DNA of 64,000 nucleotides from NCBI GenBank assembly GCA_026120185.1, contig JANUWF010001193.1:1860001-1924000 (forward strand), in the 5' to 3' direction. The position numbers and the translations under genes are program-made. The DNA is from Voacanga thouarsii (Eukaryota; Streptophyta; Magnoliopsida; Gentianales; Apocynaceae). The notes beneath the pieces were generated by a model, which saw only the letters and a program-made list of their open reading frames with translations, searched no databases and was not told the DNA's origin. Below, in pieces: positions 1 to 16,092 of this stretch (position 1 is its first letter; every line of letters begins with the position of its first letter).

Positions 1-277
1 AATTATTAGAAGATTTTTATGGATGTCCACCATTTAGTGGAGACACCATTAATTGAAGATGATGTATGCCATGATGTATTTCACTAATTAGAGCTCTATA
101 AATAGAGCTATTCTCTAAGCTTGTAATACACCATCATTTTGTGAAAGAAAGATTAGTGAAAGAAAGATTGGAGAAAGAATTGTGAGAGAAAGAAAGAGAG
201 AAGTTTGAAGAGAAATTCTTGTGCAAAGAATAGTTAGAATTTTCTTAGTGTGTAGTGTATAGATTTTATTCTAACAC
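1..277 (+). repeat. Probable 3' part of a retrotransposon LTR (truncated by window edge)
   Basis: The stretch has the layout of a plant Copia-type LTR. A TATA-like TATAAATAG lies at about 108-116 inside the palindromic context GAGCTCTATAAATAGAGCTA. A purine-rich transcribed part (GAAAGAAAG, GAGAGAAAG) follows, then a T-rich end closing near ...TTCTAACA at about 277. No primer-binding site or coding region follows, so it looks like a solo or truncated LTR. The start lies outside the window. This is inferred from layout only. Confidence 0.4.
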
Positions 278-672
278 TACCCTAATTTTATAACAAAACT
301 TGATATTGTTCCGGTAAAGTTAGATTTTAGTATTCAAAACAGGTTTAAACTCCTTAATGTCTCAAGATCACTAGATGAACTAGTGTACAACAGGTAATTG
401 GACCAAGTTTTCAATTGTTTTCGTAGGTGGATCTGATTTGACTGTGTAGGCCCATTTGTTTGGGCTAATTTTACTTTCAGCCAAGCCCAATCTATCAGAC
501 AGAAAATTGCCTCCGCTTCAGACATATCTTTTGTAATTTTGCCAGTCAGACCGGACTACACAAATGGTCGCTGGCGTGTTCACAAAAACTTAACCGTTTT
601 TGGAACCTTATCCCCACTCTTCTCCAATCTTGAGCAACCAGCAAAACCCTGCAAAACCCACTCTCCACAACA

Positions 673-699
673 ATGGCCTTGAGAATCTCGACGACATGA
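673..699 (+). promoter_or_regulatory. Upstream ORF (8 codons) in the RNC1 leader
   Basis: An ATG at 673 sits in AACAATGGC, which matches the consensus plant initiation context. It opens an ORF of eight codons (MALRISTT) ended by TGA at 697-699. The RNC1 start at 747 lies 47 nt downstream in a weaker context, with C at -3. If this segment is in the mature leader, RNC1 translation would need leaky scanning or re-initiation. The transcription start is not visible, so this stays inferred. Confidence 0.45.
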
Positions 700-746
700 A
701 ATAAGCTTTTCTTTGGAAGAATTGGACATTGTATTATATTCTTCCT

Positions 747-3700
747 ATGGAGCTCTCTTCGACCCTTAATCCTCTTTCAAATCCAAACTCACCGCACCAG
801 ACATCTGACATCTCCTTTTCATCTTCACTTTCACCCTTCCCTTTCCAAATTCACCTTAAAATACCTAGAATATTAACACCCACCACTTCAAGGTTTAGAA
901 TTTTAGCAGTGGTAGCAGATCCTAAAGAGCTTCCCCAGAACAGTCCCCAAAGGCTTCTCAAAGAACTTGCAGAGCGAAAGAAAGTAGTATCCCCGAAGAA
1001 GAGAGTGCCTCCGAGAAGATTCATACTGAAACCCCCGCTAGATGATAAAAGATTAGCAGAAAGATTTCTTAACAGCCCACAATTGTCACTTAAATCTTTC
1101 CCTTTACTCAGTTCTTGCCTGCCCTCTTCGCGGCTTAACAATGCCGATAAGACTTGGATTGATGAATACTTGCTAGAGGCTAAGCAGGCTCTTGGGTACC
1201 CTCTTGAGCCGTCAGAGAATTTTGGTGATGATAACCCGGCAAAAAACTTTGATGCCTTGCTATATTTAGCTTTTCAGTATCCCTATTGTGAGAGGACCAA
1301 TGTACGGCATGTCAGATCAGGCCATTCAAGGCTGTCGTTTTTGGGGCAATATGTGCTTGAGATGGCTTTATGTGAGTTTTTCTTGCAGAGGTATCCCCGG
1401 GAGTCACCTGGTCCAATGAGGGAGAGAGTGTATTCTTTACTAGGGAAGAGGTTTCTTCCCAAGTGGATAAAAGCTGCAAGCTTGCAAAATTTGATTTTTC
1501 CATATGATAATATGGATAAGCTAATAAGAAAGGAAAAAGAGCCGCCGGTAAAGTGAGTATGAACTTCGTTTTAATGTACTTTTAAAGTTTCATGAAAAAT
1601 TCATACCTATCTGTTTAGCTTGATCAAATTATTAGAACTTAGTGATCAAAAACTGGTCTGCCTCTTCTCTTCAGATTAGCGTACAATGAACAATAGTTAT
1701 TATCCTCAGCATGCACACCTCCGAACCATATTAGTTCCTTCCTTTCCCCTGAAACTTAAACTACCAATTTACTAATGCTTGAACAATGTTCACCGATTGT
1801 GAAAATATGCTTATCTGATCACTATCATGAACTTCATACCTGTTTAACTAATGTAAAGGAGAACGAAAAATAGCTGGATAAAACAGAGGATATTTTTGTT
1901 TTTGAGGATGCAGTATACTTATAACTATTTAACAGTGCAATTGTTGTGGGTTATTAGACGTGTACAATGTCAGGGCTAGAGTAATGCATATAATTGCTTT
2001 TGTATTTAGGTCAGTAGCGGACTTTGCCCTAAACTCTATCTCTATCTTGCACCACTTTGGACCAGCTCAGCTGTTTGCTTTTGTATATGAACATTTTGGT
2101 ATATGTAACCTGTCTGCATGTGGTGTAATGTTGCTTTCTTCATGTTTGTGAAATTCCTCCAGTCAAATTCTTACTGTGGCATTGGTGGATGACTGTTTGG
2201 ATATTTGATTTACACCATGCTTGTTTTGATGGATTTGATGATTTGATATTAGAAAGGCCTTATCATTTAGGTCTTAAGGACAATTATCATATTAATGTCT
2301 GCATGAAGCACAGGATAAAATTGGTCAGATAAGTGAGACAGAAGCTGTAATTTGACATATGAGGCTTAAAACTTACCCCGTAAGTAATTTTTACATATTC
2401 TGAAGAGGTATAGTGCGTGGAAAGCTCATTGCTTTGGTGCAATTCTTCAATAGAGTTGGATGACTCTCCTCTTTTATTTTATTTCTATTAGGACATTATA
2501 GGCATCTGTTTCCAATTAATTTAGATCCTACAGTGTTCTGGAAACAGAGTTTGAACTGATTGTTTAGATTTTGATATCACCGTAACAAATTGCTCATGGC
2601 AGATCTGTCTTCTGGGCTCTGTTTGGGGCAATTTATTTGTGTTTTGGCATGCCAGAAGTTTATCGTGTTCTCTTTGAAGTATTTGGAATGGACCCAGAGG
2701 CTGAAGACTGCCAGCCTAAACTGAGGAGACAGCTTGAGGATGTAGACTATGTTTCTGTAGAGTTTGAAGGCAGAAAGTTGAGTTGGCAAGATGTTGCAGC
2801 TTACAGGGTAAGCTCTAATCCATGTGCTTACACACATATTGAGCATGTTGTCTTTGAGAATTTCATAGGAAAAGTGTTGGCTTTATTGTGCTCAAACAGC
2901 GTTTTCCCTTCAAAAACACAGAATAGTTGAAAAGTATTTTCTGCTGACTGGATGGTTAGGGAACTTGAGTTAACTGTTAACCTTAGTCACTTGGTGCAAT
3001 TTTGTATTTACTTTGGTCAAGACAGGTACTTTTATGGTTTCATAAGTTCTCATAGCTCTTACAAACTCATGGTGGAATATGTTTCTGTAATACAGCCTCC
3101 AGAAGATGCCCTATTTGCACATCCAAGGCTTTTCAGGGCATGTGTTCCACCTGGTATGCATCGGTTCCGTGGAAATATATGGGACTATGATAGTAGACCT
3201 CAAGTTATGCAGACTCTGGGCTATCCCTTAACAATGCCTGATAGAATTCCAGAAATCACAGAAGCCAGAAATATAGAGCTTGGACTTGGTTTGCAGGTAT
3301 TTTCTTTCTAGTCTTCTGATTTTGTTATATTTCTAATGGGCTTTTTGTGCTTAGTATTTGTTTTTATGGGGAAACTGAGGCTTAGGTTCCAGGTATTTGT
3401 TCTGCTAGCTCTGTGGCTTTTGGCCACGAACATGACATCTCCTCCACCCCACCCTCCTTGCAGTTGCCAAGGAAAGAGAAATAAAAAATAATTTCAGTGT
3501 GTGTGTTAGCTAAAAACTTGAGTTCCTAAAGATCAGTAGCATCTCACCAGCTGCTAAGCAAATAAAGTACACTCCAGAATGCTACCACTGGATAAATTGG
3601 AGCTTCTGCCCCTGACGATCTCTTCTATTTTAATTTGTATACTATACTTTCCCAACTTTCTCTGAAGTGGTACTGATTTCAACATGCTAATGAAGTTAAC

Positions 3701-4313
3701 TTTTAGCATTTACATTACTTGAATCTCCATGAAAATACAATGGAGGGCATTATGTTTTTCTTAACATACAGTGTCTGAAATCTGGATCTATTTTCATTTT
3801 TTTCCCCCTGTTTTCCTCCTGCATATAGCTCTGCTTCTTGCATCCTTCGAAATACAAATTTGAGCATCCACGATTCTGCTTTGAGCGGCTAGAGTATGTT
3901 GGCCAGAAGATTCAGGTACATCTAGTGCTTTTCATATTCATCCTCAGAATGGAGACAGATGAGGCCATGATTAAACTATTTGTTATGCAATGCAGGATCT
4001 GGTAATGGCTGAGAGGTTGCTTATGAAGCATCTGGATGCTCCAGGAAAATGGTTACAAGAGAAGCACCGCCGACTTCTAATGAACAAGTTCTGCGGGAGG
4101 TATCTGAGAGAAAAATTCCTCCACCGTTACATCATTTATAGTGAACAGGTTCAAGATGCATATGAACACAATCGAAGACTTAGAAACCCTGCTACCACTT
4201 CTGTTCAACAAGCCATTCATGGTCTTTCATATGCTGTCTACGGGAAGCCAGATGTTAGACGCCTTGTGTTTGAGGTTTTTGACTTCGAGCAAAACCAACC
4301 AAAAGTAGTGTGA
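747..4313 (+). CDS. RNC1: RNC1, chloroplast ribonuclease III-domain protein (group II intron splicing factor)
   Basis: Five coding exons: 747-1552, 2603-2807, 3096-3296, 3829-3915, 3996-4313. All junctions are GT-AG with matching phases, giving 538 aa; maize RNC1 is close to this size. The ATG at 747 is the first in frame, since the frame opens upstream only at a TTG. Residues ~1-60 are Ser/Pro-rich, like a plastid transit peptide. Two RNase III-like domains follow. Domain 1 carries RLSFLGQYVLE (195-205) and domain 2 carries ERLEYVGQKIQ (423-433). In both, the catalytic Asp of the LGD signature is replaced by Gln. This agrees with published knowledge of maize RNC1 as a catalytically dead RNase III that helps splice chloroplast group II introns. 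Only the first intron, of 1050 bp, is long. An upstream ORF precedes the start. Confidence 0.95.
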
Positions 4314-5325
4314 GATCCTCAGAGACTGACTTGATGACTTTGTACAATCTGCAACTGCAATTTTTTCAATCCACTCAGGAATAAGCTAGATTTTATTTCA
4401 AACAAGTAAAATTTCAGGTCATATTTATTAGGCTGTTACTAGTTCAGATACTGTATTGCAGTGTACAGAAGGCCAATTTCATGCTGAATGTAAATTATTT
4501 TTTACCACCATAAACTTCCATAATATGTCCTGTTCTTGAGTTTCAACACTTAAATGATTTATAAGCTGCAATTAGTCAATAAAAATCATTTAAGAGTGTA
4601 TTTGGATTGAGATTTTTACCTCAATTCAAAAGTACTTTAATTTAAAAAATTATTATTTTATATATTTTAATTTTACAAAAATTATTATATATTTATAACA
4701 TATTTTATTTTTTCTTTAACTTTATTTTATTCTATATATTTTTATAATTAAAACCTAAAAAATAATATGTATCAAAACCATTTATGATGTAGTAAACTGA
4801 TATGCAATGAAGAATAAATGGTTATTTAATGAACTAAAAAACAAGCGATCTTTTATTTAATTACACATAAAATTATGTTGAATTTTTTTAAAAAAAATTC
4901 AAAAGCTTATTTTAATTATAAATTGAGTACTTATTATTAATTAATTTTTTTTTTTAAAAAGGCAGATTTTTTTTAAGCACAGGAATTTAATGCACGGGGG
5001 ACATGGATAAGCGATAGGGCTGCGAAGTAGTTATGCAATTTGTTGTAAAAAAAAGTACTATTTGGCCAATTTGCAAAAAGCCACCGACCAAAATTAGATA
5101 TTTTTTCCAGCAGTTGATATGCCACTGTGACTGAGCTGCGTCCGTGGCTGTCGGGGACTCACTCGCTGCCGAAAGTACCAATTCTTCCTTCCCTAAAAGC
5201 CATAGAATTCCTCAGCACATACTGTTTAGGCTCTGCTACTAGAGTAACGCAGCGAAAAGGAAGAAGTAGAAGCCTGCATCTATGGTGGGTGGGTCCTATT
5301 GAGTTGCGAAAGAGAGCTCACTCAC
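4314..5325. other. Intergenic: RNC1 3' end, AT-rich repeat, CK2 alpha upstream region
   Basis: No gene seen. The first ~250 bp are the presumed RNC1 3' UTR. The middle holds a copy of the abundant AT-rich foldback family (separate entry). The last ~200 bp before the kinase are GC-richer and include a short upstream ORF, MVGGSY, at 5282-5302, ahead of the first in-frame kinase ATG. Confidence 0.6.
4596..4770 (+). repeat. AT-rich foldback MITE, family A copy
   Basis: It begins with TATTTGGATTGAGATTTTTA, then runs of TTTAATTT, AATTATTATTTTATATATTT and TATTTATAACATATTTTATT. The same order of motifs recurs at 43208-43410, 43411-43630, 50520-50720 and 59020-59215. It also recurs in reverse at 28170-28475, 42330-42500 and 60155-60335. 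No coding capacity. Edges are approximate. Confidence 0.5.
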
Positions 5326-9990
<4,665 letters not shown>

Positions 9991-10558
9991 CTGGCTCACT
10001 TAAGTTATGGGAAATAGATGCGGATGGACAATCGGATGTGTAGCATATCAAGTACTGTGCCTGATTCTCCAGCAGTGTATTGTTCGATGATGTTAATCTG
10101 AATCATTGGTTGAGAATGTACCCATTTTGTGTCCAATGACGCCAATTGCATTTTGAACTTAATAATCCAGTTCGTAACAAGACATTTTGTACTAATCTCT
10201 GTATTTTGACTTATGTTTCTATCGTCATGCTGTTAAATATTATACCCATATTCGTGATAACCTCTGAATATCATGCAAACCCTATGGAGATTCATAATTA
10301 GTGCCTTTTGTTATTTATGGTCTTTTATCATAGTTTTGCGTTTTCCTTTGCATAAAATTATTTGCTTCCTAGTCCTAATAGGAAAATACAAAATAAATAT
10401 ATTAATGAATAAGGAAAGTTAGTGGTGATTGCTTAAGATTATAATTTCTATATATATATATATATATCAAAGTGAATGTTCTCTTCTATTTTAGCACTAC
10501 AGAACCAAGGCATTAACTTTTATTATCCTGCTCTCATTGCATCCCACCTAAAAAAATC
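9991..10558. other. CK2 alpha 3' flank with (TA)n microsatellite
   Basis: Presumed 3' UTR and flank of the kinase gene. A pure TA dinucleotide run lies at 10449-10467. Nothing else recognised. Confidence 0.6.
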
Positions 10559-11030
10559 ATGGAGGCAGTTGCTCGTTTGTTATGCACTAAGTTTTGTGAC
10601 AAGTACAAAACATGGCAGTGCGGAGACTTGCTTTTGCAAAGACTGCTTGAGTGATCCTTTTTGTGAAATTTGTTTAGGTGACTCTGAGCATCGTCATCAT
10701 GAAGTTTTGCAGGTGAGTTCATTAAACCTAGTTTTAGTTCCCCCGAGTTGATTATGTACTAATCCTACTGTTAGTTGAATATGCTATGTATTTAATTCAT
10801 CAAGTTAGTGCGGTTTCTTTCAGTTTTTTATGTTTTCAAGGCATCTAGAAAGGAAGTCATCCGAGTAACAGACATCGATAAAATTTGGAATGTCTCAGCT
10901 ATCCATGAGAGAAACACGACGGGGGTCCCAAGTGTATCATCTGTGGATGTCGTAAAATTGAAAAAAAGTATGCGTTATGAAAAATACATTCTCTCCATAA
11001 TGACAAAGCTTTGCCGAAGAAGAAACATAT
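10559..11030 (+). pseudogene. PLATZ zinc-binding transcription factor pseudogene
   Basis: PLATZ proteins are plant A/T-rich DNA-binding zinc proteins. Recognisable pieces lie in order but in different frames. First comes SWMEAVARLLCTKFCDKYK (from ~10556). A frame change leads to TCFCKDCLSDPFCEICLG and EHRHHEVLQ, ending at 10712. A still plausible GT donor (10713) and AG acceptor (10839-10840) lead to ASRKEVIRVTDIDKIWN and VSAIH. After an apparent deletion and another frame change, GPKCIICGCRKIEKKYAL ends in a stop. The Cys/His spacing and the VIRVTDIDKI motif match the family. The N-terminal part, a central segment and the C-terminal zinc ligands are missing or disrupted. It lies between CK2 alpha and the small zinc-finger gene. 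A divergent functional gene with unusual splicing is possible but less likely. Confidence 0.72.
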
Positions 11031-11252
11031 CATAATCACCATCTAAAACTATTTAGCATTATCTCAACCAAGATCCCGACACAAGCATTAAGCAAATACA
11101 AACAATAATAGAAAACCAACAATATGGTAACCATCAGACTAAAGCTTATGGGTAGACACAGCCTGCAACTACCCCCAAATCCGCTACCCCCCTCTTTTTT
11201 TTTCCCCCATTTTTTTTATCTTCCCAAAAGTGATTAACAATCTGTCATACTT

Positions 11253-12789
11253 TCACTTCTTCAAATGAGGAAAGCAAGCATAAAGATCAGATTTTGGGTG
11301 CTTTGCTTCAGCGTGTTCCTTGCACTTCACCTCCGATGTGGTACACATGAAGGTTTGCATACAAACCTTGCACTGCATTCAAAATTCAGAAACCATAAAT
11401 AATTAATCATACATCAATTAAGAATTTTCATGGAATAGACTTCCACTGTCTATTATTCAGTATTAACTGTAAACAAGACTGGGTTCCACATAAACCATTT
11501 TTTTTCCCCCACTTTTCAATAAACACCATGTGCTCCACATATTCCAAAATTTATGTCAAAGACCTCATCGAAACCAATAAATTCCACTCACTACTGAATC
11601 GAACATCTCAAAACACAGTTTAGAGCTCAGACAATGGCTATGAAACTACTACCAATAGCTTTGCATGTCATGATGAAGCTAGATTATAGAAAACCTCCAA
11701 CTGCACATCTAAAGACCAAACCGATTATTATTCTTTCCATGATGTCTGAACAAAAAACGAAAGAGAGAGGGAAACAGGAAAAAGATGGAAACTAAAATAG
11801 ATTCTCTATAGTAAGTAGTAAGTACTTCTTGTTGGTTCTCTCTAAATTTTCCAACTTAATACAGCAACCTCACAGACAGTGCACTATCGTCTACCCTGGT
11901 AAATAACTGCACCTCATTTCAAGACAGAACAATGAAAAAGAACACTATAGAGGTTCAGAGTTGCTGGCTAGCATTAGGTACACAAGATGCATCCGATGAG
12001 ACAGGATAGTTAATAACATTAACTCCTGCATAAACCTGGTCTTTTCCTTTTTTGCTCTATAAGTAACTAAAAAAAAATAAATCAATAATTATGATAACAG
12101 CAGAAACTCAAACCTTAGTGAAAAAGGAAACTACCAAAACTTTTTTTAAAAAATGTTACTTGAGCAACCTGACCCAAAAAGATTAGAACTTTTTTCTAAC
12201 AAGCTAGCTGTCGGAACAAACACGGATTCATCAGATTAAATATAGCTTTAACCGCAACAACTATGAAGCTCCTGAAGGCAAGCTTTTCTTAAAGACTATG
12301 ATCTGGGTAAATTTTGGCCGCCAGCCCTAAACTTCTTCAACCTATAAATGATAATGATGCGAAGCAGAATAACAAAAGAGGAGAAGTATTCAACTGCAAC
12401 TGCCAAAAAGAGGTACCTGGATATTCATCGCTTTTTTGTTGGATTCAAGCTGGCTTCCTGCGAAGATCATGGGAGTTAGCAAAAATATCTCATAAATCCA
12501 GGTTTGATTGCATATTACATTACATAAGAAAGAACCCTAAAAAATGCTATTCGTAGCATGTGACTGAATAAGGCCTATGGAATTAGAATTAGGCCAAATC
12601 AAGTTAAAAACAACCCATGAACTAATTGCTCAAAGATTCAAAACCCTAAATTTAGGAAATTAAACCCCTTTGAAGACAGCATAAGAAGACTGGAAGAAAA
12701 AGAAGAAAGACTCCACCTTTGGCGGCTTTCGATTTCTCCAAGTTCTTCTCGCGAGCCATCTTCGACTTCTGACCATTGCCACCACCCAT
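11253..12789 (-). CDS. Small At2g23090-like zinc-finger protein (SERF/4F5-like N-terminus)
   Basis: Three coding exons on the minus strand: 12789-12717, 12457-12417, 11372-11253. The spliced product is 77 aa. The N-terminus MGGGNGQKSKMAREKNLEK is lysine-rich and resembles 4F5/SERF proteins. The C-terminus carries a single C2H2-type finger: CKVCMQTF, then KCKEHAEAKHPK, ending YACFPHLKK. Exon 2 is only 41 nt, a micro-exon that encodes SQLESNKKAMNIQ and is fixed by phase 1 to 0 joining. The family is small, conserved across plants and, to my knowledge, without an assigned biochemical function; nucleic-acid or protein binding through the finger is inferred. Most of the gene is two introns (259 and 1044 bp). 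Confidence 0.93.
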
Positions 12790-14536
12790 CTTTGAATTCT
12801 ACAACCGATGGACAGCTGACAACACTGAAATCTCCTCTACGAAGACTGGAATTTAGCTCAGAAGACAATGGAGACGACGACTCTCTACAAGTATGAGCGG
12901 AGGAGAGCGCCGAACAGGAACAGGGAAAAGGGCCGGGCACACGACAACGCTCGGCATTATACATTGTGATTAATTACACTTAGCCCCTGAAGTTCGTCGA
13001 AACTACGAATCAGACATAATTTTAAGCCATATTGCAAGTAGATACTTCAAACTTAATAATTTACCCTCAGGTTCATTCAACTCTCGTTGATCATTTTGAA
13101 TTGGTAATGCCACCAAACCAAAATCTTTTTGGAATTCCTAACGTGGACATTTGTGAAAATCACTACATGCTCAACTGAACCTCTAAAATTATTTGAATAT
13201 TAGGTATTAGATTTGAATATTGTTCAAAATAAATTACTTTTTTATATTTTTATAATTTAAATTATGTTATATTTGTATGCGTGTTTTTATTTATCGAAAT
13301 TTGTAAATTCTTACTCAACATCTTGTAATTTGATTTAAAATTTTAAAATATAAAATTTTTCATCACATAAAAATTATCTTCTTGAATATAATTTTGAAAA
13401 TTAGAAATAAATTTGTTTGCAATATTTCATGTTATCTTACAACCAAATATCATTAATTGTTCAAATAATTCAAAACTATATTTTTAACTAGAAAGAAGGC
13501 CTATCGCGATAATTTTTTTTTTTGGGCCGGTAATTCTAAAAAGACAAATTACTAATCTTTTAAAGCTTACATGAGATAGGAATTTGATATTTATTTATTG
13601 GATAGGAGAATAGTCCCAAAAAAATATAGTTGCTATGAGATAAAATGATAGTATCTCCGTTTTACAATATAAGTCGTTTTAGACTTATGCATAAGAATTA
13701 AGGATCTTAAATTTCACACAATTTTAAAACTAAACTTTCAAAAATATTCTTAAGTAAATCTTTATCTACTTTGATAATTAGAGAGAGTTAGATCATAATT
13801 AGTGAAAAAAGAGATTATAAAGAATGATAGATCACAATTAGTAATTTATTTAGATTTTAGAAAGAATTAAACTCTCGTTGAATAATAGTAAAAGATTACC
13901 ATTATTTTGGGAGGGTGTAAAAAAGATATCTTATTTTACGAAAACTTATCATTATACAACTGCCATAAGTAACTTATTTTAAATTAAATAAAAAGGTTAA
14001 TAAATTAAATTTATTAATTACGGTAAATAATAATCACCACCATGAAAAAAAGACAAAAAGGAGACAGCTTATTGTTGGGAGGGTGTAAGAAGCAAAGACA
14101 AGAAAAGAAAAAGGACTAGTTCTTGGTGATCTTAGTCAGACACAGATGTCACAAAAATTGGGTAATGTAGTATACTTATCCAAATTGGGTACTCTCGTGC
14201 TGAATGATCAAACTGAGGTCTTTGGTGCTCTGCTCTGTTCTGCCCTCTCTCTGTCCTGTGATCTCTGCTCATGTTCGGTTACTTTTAACCGCTGATCGTT
14301 AGCAACTTAGTCCTTTTCGGACACCTTGCTTTTTGTGAAAGCTCGCCAGCTCCGTGGGACCTGAAACTCACAAGTTCCAAGCAGAATATACCTTGCTCTG
14401 CTTCGTCAAAGCAAAGTTCTTTCAGGCTCGTTGCTCTCTCCCTTACTCTGATTCTGTGTCTTTCACCATTTGATCATTATATTGGTTGCTGTAAAAATTG
14501 TCTTCCTTGTTTGGGGTTGGGGAGAAGTATTGCAAT
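12790..14536. other. Intergenic between zinc-finger gene and ACBP3-like gene
   Basis: The zinc-finger leader occupies the first ~200 bp. The rest is AT-rich, with a degenerate MITE (separate entry) and two copies of GGGAGGGTGTAA (about 13908 and 14078). The last ~300 bp are CT-rich and look like the ACBP3-like promoter and leader. Confidence 0.6.
13650..13990. repeat. Degenerate MITE with CTCCGTTTTACAATATAAGT-type terminus
   Basis: The left end ATCTCCGTTTTACAATATAA followed by GTCGTTTTAGACTTATGCAT resembles the CTCCCTCCGTcc...ATAAGTC termini of common plant Stowaway-like or Mutator-like MITEs. The right end, near 13960-13990 (CCATAAGTAACTTATTTTAA), is a weak inverted match. Approximate borders. 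Confidence 0.4.
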
Positions 14537-16092
14537 ATGGTCGGTGAGATTTTTCAAGAAATCTTGTCCTCCTTGTCTCTTGCTGCAATAGTGGTATGTA
14601 TGGTTACTACTATTTTTGTTCTTTTTCCTTACTGCGATGCAGTTGGTAAAAGTGGGATATCGAAGTTGAACACAGATTCGGCCGATGAAGAAGTGTTATG
14701 TGAGAGGAAGCATGGAAATTTTCGGGTAGTTCGTGATATTGGGAAAGGGAGAATAATTAGGCTTTCTGGGTTGAAACTATTATCAAAAGTTGATGATCCT
14801 GAAGAGGAAGAGCTAAAAAGCGAAATATTGGATCGTGTTAATGCAGCTGGGGATGATAATGAAGTGTTTTCTGGAGTCTTTCAAGAGTTGAAGGGGGAGA
14901 GAGAGCGTGTCGGTGGTGTTCAAGGTGTTCGAGAAAAAGTACTTCATGAATGTTCTGAGAGGCCGACGTTGTCTTCTGAGATCAAAGAAGAACAAGAGAG
15001 GCCAGTTGCTGAAACTCCTTTGAGATATAATTTGGGGGACGAATGTGGCGTCCCAGAGGCCAAGAGGGAGGAGGTTTCTGAGGTTTTGGAGAGTGATCAG
15101 CTCAATGAAGAAAAAGCGAGTTATGATGAGGAAGAAGGGTTGTTATTTGATGATTGGGAAGGGATAGAGAGAACAGAGCTTGAGAAGCTATTTGGGGCGG
15201 CAGTGGCTTTTGTTGGTTCCAAGAGCAATGCAGATCGTCTTGGCAGCAATGTGAGATTGCAGCTCTATGGGCTTCACAAAGTTGCAACTCAAGGACCTTG
15301 TCACGAGTCACGGCCTATGTCACTGAAGCTTTCTGCTCACTCAAAATGGTATCACTTGTAGCTTGAATCTTCATTCTTCTTTTCAGTACTTTGTTTTTTA
15401 AATAAAACTAGTTTATCCAATTGGATTTCATAGGTTTCTCTTTTATGATTGGATCGAAAAATTTGATCAATGACAAAAGCATGTGCCCAACATAGGCGGA
15501 AAAGCAATCTAAACCAGACGGGGAGTTGTTCTTGGCCTTAACAAATGAAATTTCAACACCGATGCTTAATTTGGACATGCTTAAGATGTTAAATGAATTT
15601 TGATCATGCCAGGAAATCTAATTATGTTTTGGACACAGTAGGCTGTGGTTTTTCTTATCCTGAAATCCGTGATAGCGTTTTGTGTTTCTCAATGATGTTA
15701 CTTCCCATCTACATCCTCTCTTTTTAGATTGTTGTTTCAGAAAAAGGAATAACTGCCCTTCATACTAAATTGAATGCATTCATATGTTATGACAGGAATG
15801 CTTGGCAAAGGCTTGGGAACATGGATAGGGACATGGCCATGGAACAATATATGATCCTTCTGTCCAAAAGCATACCTGAATGGGAGGTAGATGATATTTC
15901 TCCAAGTGTTTGCTTTCCTGAATATATTTCCATTTGTCTTTCGGAAAATTTTATTTTCTTAAATATTAGATTGTGTGCACTGAGCTATTTTCTGGCTGTA
16001 AAAGAACTGGCATTTCAAGATGATAATAACATCCTATTTTAGGAATAATTTTCTAAAGATAGTAAGCATTTGTGGATCTGCAGCCAAGTTGA
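14537..16092 (+). CDS. ACBP3: Acyl-CoA-binding protein, ACBP3 (class III) type
   Basis: Binds long-chain acyl-CoA esters; class III plant ACBPs are tied to lipid transport and stress or senescence. Exons 14537-15348, 15796-15886 and 16084-16092 join in phase to give 303 aa. The ATG at 14537 is the first in frame. Residues ~10-34 (LSLAAIVVCMVTTIFVLFPY) form a signal anchor or signal peptide. A long acidic, Glu-rich linker follows. The acyl-CoA-binding domain sits at the C-terminus (~213-300), as expected for class III. It shows LYGLHKVATQG and, across the first splice junction, SKWNAWQRLGNM and AMEQYMILLSK. The third exon supplies only Pro, Ser and the stop, so the terminus is the least certain part; reading through the second donor would add a ~50-residue unrelated tail. 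Arabidopsis ACBP3 is somewhat longer. Confidence 0.9.

Noticed and set aside
851..1141. Minus-strand open frame of 96 codons
   Set aside because: Antisense shadow of RNC1 exon 1; no family likeness.
10476..11035. Functional PLATZ gene
   Set aside because: At least two frame changes and missing zinc ligands; listed as pseudogene instead.
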